This document shows, one piece after another, positions 33,901 through 36,433 of a stretch of 36,433 nt of DNA. The notes below the pieces were generated by a model. The model searched no databases, was not told the origin of the DNA, and saw only the letters and a program-made list of their open reading frames with translations. Both the position numbers and the translations under genes were made by a program. The DNA is from Opitutia bacterium (GTDB lineage Bacteria; Verrucomicrobiota; Verrucomicrobiia; Opitutales; T3Sed10-336). Within the stretch, counting starts at the first letter, position 1; each line of letters opens with the position of its first letter. The stretch is taken from positions 1 through 36,433 of the forward strand of contig PWMU01000095.1 in assembly GCA_003558065.1 (NCBI GenBank), in the 5' to 3' direction.

Positions 33901-35250
33901 CTAGGATTTCTGGTTTCGGGTTTCGGGCCCTTGGCTCGACGACGGCGGCTGTCCGTTGCCCGTCGCGGCGGAGGGGGCGTGATACGGGCAGCCTTTGCCG
34001 TCGAAATGCCGGCGGAAGTCGTCTTCAAAGTATTTGAGGGCGCTCTGGAGCGGTTCGACCGCTCCGGGTGCGAAGGCGCAGAACGTGCGTCCGGGACCGA
34101 GGAACTTGGCGTGCTGGTGAAGGATTCCCAGGTCGTCCTCACGGCCGCCGCCGCTTTCGATGTCCTCAAGGATTTTTTCCACCCAGGGAAGACCGTCGCG
34201 GCAGGGGGTGCACCAGCCGCAGGATTCACGGGCAAAAAAGCGCTCCAGGTTGAGGACCATGCCGACCGGGCAGGTGCGGTCGTCGAGCACGATCATGGTT
34301 CCCGTGCCGAGGCGGCTGCCGGCTTTCTGCACGGAGTTGAAGTCGAGCGGGAGGTCGAGGTGTTCCTCGACGAGAAAGTCGGTGGAGGCCCCGCCCGGTA
34401 TGACGCCGCGGAACCGGTACCCGTCGCGCATGCCGCCGGCGTGTTCTTCGATGATTTCGCGAAGGGGAGTTCCCAGAGGCAGTTCCCAGAGGCCGGGGTT
34501 CCTGACGCGCCCGCTGACCCCGTAAAGCTTGGTGCCGGCCTCCTCGGCGCGCCCGAGTTTTCTGAACCACTCGGGGCCGTGGCGGACGATGGGGGCGATG
34601 TTACAGAGGGTTTCGACGTTGTTGACGATGGTCGGTTTTCCCCAAAGGCCCACCACCGGCGGGAAAGGCGGCTTCGCCCGGGGAACGGCCCGGCGTCCTT
34701 CGAGGGCGTTGAGGAGCGCGGTTTCTTCGCCGCAAATGTAGCGCCCGGCGCTGGAGTGCAGGTGGATGTCGTGGCTGAAACCCGACCCGCGGATATTCTC
34801 CCCCAGGTAACCGGCGCGGCGGGCTTCTTCGATCGCGCGAGCGAGGGCCTCTTCGGATTTGCGGTACTCGGCGCGGAGGAAGATGTATCCGGTGGGCGCC
34901 TGGATCGCGTAGGCGCCCAGGATCATGCCCTCAAGGAGCAGGTGCGGGTTGCCTTCCATGAGGTAGCGGTCCTTGAAGGTGCCGGGCTCCATCTCGTCGG
35001 CATTGCACACAAAGTATTTCTGTTTCGGCGCGTTCTCTCCCATCGGCACGAAGCTCCACTTCATGCCGGTGGAGAAGCCGGCGCCGCCGCGGCCGCGCAG
35101 CTTGGAGTTCTCGACCAGAGACGTCATCTCCCCGGGCGCCATCGACCCGAGCGTGTTACGCAACGCTTCGTAGCCGCCGTTTTCCTCGTAGGCGGCGAGG
35201 TCGAGAGGCGGGGCGCCCGGAGTGATGTGCTCTGTAAGCGGTTTTTCCAT
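33901..35250 (-). CDS. nuoF: NADH-quinone oxidoreductase subunit F (NADH/FMN)
   Basis: NADH-binding flavoprotein subunit of complex I; 449 residues. The NADH/FMN sites are LRGRGGAGFSTGMKW (51-65), CNADEMEPGTFKDR (82-95) and SAGRYICGEETALLNALEG (167-185). Cluster N3 ligands are C344, C347, C350 (ESCGWCTPCRDGLPW) and C391 (TFCAFAPGAVEPLQ). The sequence follows E. coli NuoF closely. The last residues (GPETRNQKS) are encoded by the heptamer repeat at 33904-33927 and look like an added, non-conserved tail. It starts 9 bases after the nuoE stop. Confidence 0.97.
   Translation of the reverse strand: MEKPLTEHITPGAPPLDLAAYEENGGYEALRNTLGSMAPGEMTSLVENSKLRGRGGAGFSTGMKWSFVPMGENAPKQKYFVCNADEMEPGTFKDRYLMEGNPHLLLEGMILGAYAIQAPTGYIFLRAEYRKSEEALARAIEEARRAGYLGENIRGSGFSHDIHLHSSAGRYICGEETALLNALEGRRAVPRAKPPFPPVVGLWGKPTIVNNVETLCNIAPIVRHGPEWFRKLGRAEEAGTKLYGVSGRVRNPGLWELPLGTPLREIIEEHAGGMRDGYRFRGVIPGGASTDFLVEEHLDLPLDFNSVQKAGSRLGTGTMIVLDDRTCPVGMVLNLERFFARESCGWCTPCRDGLPWVEKILEDIESGGGREDDLGILHQHAKFLGPGRTFCAFAPGAVEPLQSALKYFEDDFRRHFDGKGCPYHAPSAATGNGQPPSSSQGPETRNQKS
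33904..33927. repeat. Heptamer repeat encoding the NuoF C-terminus
   Basis: On the plus strand the units are GGATTTC (33904), TGGTTTC (33911) and GGGTTTC (33918), followed by GGG. On the coding strand this is a CCCGAAA-type repeat, and being 7 bases long it reads in all three frames. It specifies the end of NuoF and contacts its TAG stop. It is the only copy that lies inside a gene. Confidence 0.7.
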
Positions 35251-35259
35251 ACAGTTCTT

Positions 35260-35724
35260 CTATTCGCAGTTCCGGAGGATTTTATCGACTTTGTCGGGGG
35301 TGAGGTCGCTGTGCAGGGTGTGGCCGATCATCATGGACGGCGCGCGGTCGCAATCGCCGAGGCAGGGAATCGGCAGCAGCGTGAACTTTCCGTCGGCGGT
35401 GGTTTGGCCCATGCCGATACCGAGGGATTTCTTCAGGTGGCTGCAGATCGAGTCGCAGCCCATGACCCAGCACGAGACGCTGTCGCAGAGATGGATCACG
35501 TTCCTCCCGACTTCGCGGCGGTAAATGAGGTTGTAGAAGGTGGCCACGCTGTCGACCTCGTGTTCGGTCATGTCGAGGAACCCGGCGACATCGCGCAGCG
35601 CCGAGTCGTCCACCCAGCCGCGGTGGAGTTGGACGACCTTCAGCGCTTCAATGCAGAGTGCCTGCTTGCGGGGATAGTGCGGAAGCTCGGCTTCGATTTC
35701 CTCGCGTTCTTTATCGCTGAGCAT
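35260..35724 (-). CDS. nuoE: NADH-quinone oxidoreductase subunit E
   Basis: Thioredoxin-like [2Fe-2S] subunit carrying N1a; 154 residues from the ATG at 35724 (MLSDKEREEIEAELPHYPRK). The cluster ligands C80, C85, C121 and C125 (LCDSVSC and CLGDC) match C92, C97, C133 and C137 of E. coli. EALKVVQLHRGWV, VATFYNLIYRREVG and GQTTADGKFTLLP are also E. coli-like. The reading frame stays open upstream through the heptamer repeat, but homology starts at MLSDKE. Confidence 0.96.
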   Translation of the reverse strand: MLSDKEREEIEAELPHYPRKQALCIEALKVVQLHRGWVDDSALRDVAGFLDMTEHEVDSVATFYNLIYRREVGRNVIHLCDSVSCWVMGCDSICSHLKKSLGIGMGQTTADGKFTLLPIPCLGDCDRAPSMMIGHTLHSDLTPDKVDKILRNCE

Positions 35725-35730
35725 GATCGG

Positions 35731-35758
35731 GATTTCGGATTTTGGAATTTGGATTTTC
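35731..35758. repeat. Heptamer tandem repeat in the nuoD-nuoE spacer
   Basis: Four exact-phase 7-base units on the plus strand: GATTTCG (35731), GATTTTG (35738), GAATTTG (35745) and GATTTTC (35752). It begins six bases from the nuoE start codon within a 91-base spacer and replaces any Shine-Dalgarno sequence. It is the cleanest copy of the family in the window. Confidence 0.8.
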
Positions 35759-35815
35759 GAGCGGCTCGCGGTGCGAGAGAGAAATGAGGTGGCTTGTTCG
35801 GCCCCGCCTCTTGCC

Positions 35816-36433
35816 CTATCGATCAATGTCGGCCAGCACGAAGTCGGTGGCGCCGATGATGGCGAGAAGGTCCGGGACGGTGTGGCCTTTGCTGATGAAC
35901 GGAATGATCTGCATGTGAGGGAAGGAGGAGGTGCGGATGCGAACGCGGTAGGGCAGGGTTCCTTTTTCGCTGGTAAGGTAATAGCTGTAGAGGCCCTTGG
36001 TTCCTTCGACGCAGCCGACCCCTTCGCCAGCGGGAATCACGGGTCCCCAGCTCACGCTGAGAAAGTGGGTGATGAGCGTTTCGATGTCGTGCATGGTGTG
36101 GTCTTTGACAGGGGGGGTCGTGAGGGGGTGATCGGCCTTGTAGGGGCCGCCCGGCATATTGTCGAGGCATTGGCGGATGATGCGCACGCTCTGGCGCATC
36201 TCCTCGATCCGGACGACGGCGCGGTCGTAGCAGTCGCCCTTGTGCGCGACCGGGACGTCGAATTCGAACTGGTCGTAACCGCTGTAGGGGCGTTTCTTGC
36301 GCAGGTCCCAATCCATGCCGGTGGCGCGGAGACTCGGGCCGGTGACGCCCCATTCGATGGCTTCCTCGGTGTTGTAGGCGCCGATGCCCTGGGTGCGCAC
36401 CTTGAGGATGCGGTTTCCCATGACCATCGAGTC
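35816..36433 (-). CDS. nuoD: NADH-quinone oxidoreductase subunit D or fused CD, C-terminal part
   Basis: The 49-kDa quinone-site subunit of complex I, running off the right edge of the window; about 205 C-terminal residues are present and the start is outside. Motifs are [71 protein letters not shown] and the C-terminal [14 protein letters not shown]. The sequence follows the E. coli NuoCD fusion closely ([19 protein letters not shown]), so the gene may be a nuoCD fusion, which only the neighbouring sequence can show. First nuo gene in view. Confidence 0.95.
   Translation of the reverse strand, partial: DSMVMGNRILKVRTQGIGAYNTEEAIEWGVTGPSLRATGMDWDLRKKRPYSGYDQFEFDVPVAHKGDCYDRAVVRIEEMRQSVRIIRQCLDNMPGGPYKADHPLTTPPVKDHTMHDIETLITHFLSVSWGPVIPAGEGVGCVEGTKGLYSYYLTSEKGTLPYRVRIRTSSFPHMQIIPFISKGHTVPDLLAIIGATDFVLADIDR

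Noticed and set aside
30088-35758. Heptamer tracts read as a CRISPR array
   Set aside because: Repeat units are 7 bases with no spacers, dispersed in several places, and there are no cas genes.
33859-35787. 642-residue open frame antisense to nuoF and nuoE
   Set aside because: A reverse-strand shadow that runs through the heptamer repeats and two conserved genes.

Overview
This 36.4 kb window is high-GC (about 60% by eye), gene-dense bacterial chromosome. It is dominated by core metabolism and a respiratory complex I operon. No phage, insertion sequence, CRISPR array or rRNA is visible. Lipoprotein signals, quinone-type PyrD, menaquinone genes and a full proton-pumping NADH dehydrogenase point to a respiring Gram-negative bacterium that probably uses menaquinone. 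The style of several proteins suggests Verrucomicrobiota or a relative: a threonyl-tRNA synthetase without the TGS domain but with a CxC insertion, plus two large proteins I do not recognise. That placement is an impression of moderate-to-low certainty, not a search result.

Layout. From 1 to 9 kb, cysS and thrS run leftward, divergent from hemB. Next come an unrecognised acidic-tailed protein, pyrD, and the coupled leftward pair cysE-dapF. A tRNA-Leu(GAG) follows. From 9 to 12.7 kb there is an unrecognised 558-residue protein with a basic disordered N-terminus, then thiL-tsaE, then tRNA-Glu(UUC) with a clear terminator. From 12.8 to 21.8 kb, rightward: purC; a sugar-type ABC importer (lipoprotein and two permeases, no ATPase) running without a break into menC and menE; polX with its PHP domain; and a small acidic lipoprotein. 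From 21.8 to 23 kb is the only loosely packed stretch. It holds two palindromic elements flanking a small RRM glycine-rich RNA-binding protein gene with a textbook terminator. From 23 to 36.4 kb, leftward, is nuo(C)D-E-F-G-H-I-J-K-L-M-N, cut by the window edge inside nuoD, with a two-CBS-domain protein after nuoN.

How the genes fit together. NADH is oxidised by NuoEFG and electrons pass through NuoI to quinone at NuoD/H, while NuoL/M/N pump protons. MenC and MenE are two steps of menaquinone synthesis, which would supply the quinone. PyrD delivers electrons to the same pool. HemB supplies haem. The peripheral Nuo subunits, including the extra N7 cluster site in NuoG, closely resemble the Escherichia coli type.

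The least expected non-coding signal is a family of degenerate 7-bp tandem repeats (GATTTTG/GGGTTTC type) in the spacers of the nuo operon. In one place they encode the last residues of NuoF, and possible decayed relatives lie in other spacers. A second is an 89-bp element with 13-bp perfect terminal inverted repeats and internal hairpins near 22.9 kb. Many starts lack an obvious Shine-Dalgarno sequence, so start choices rest largely on homology and gene overlaps.
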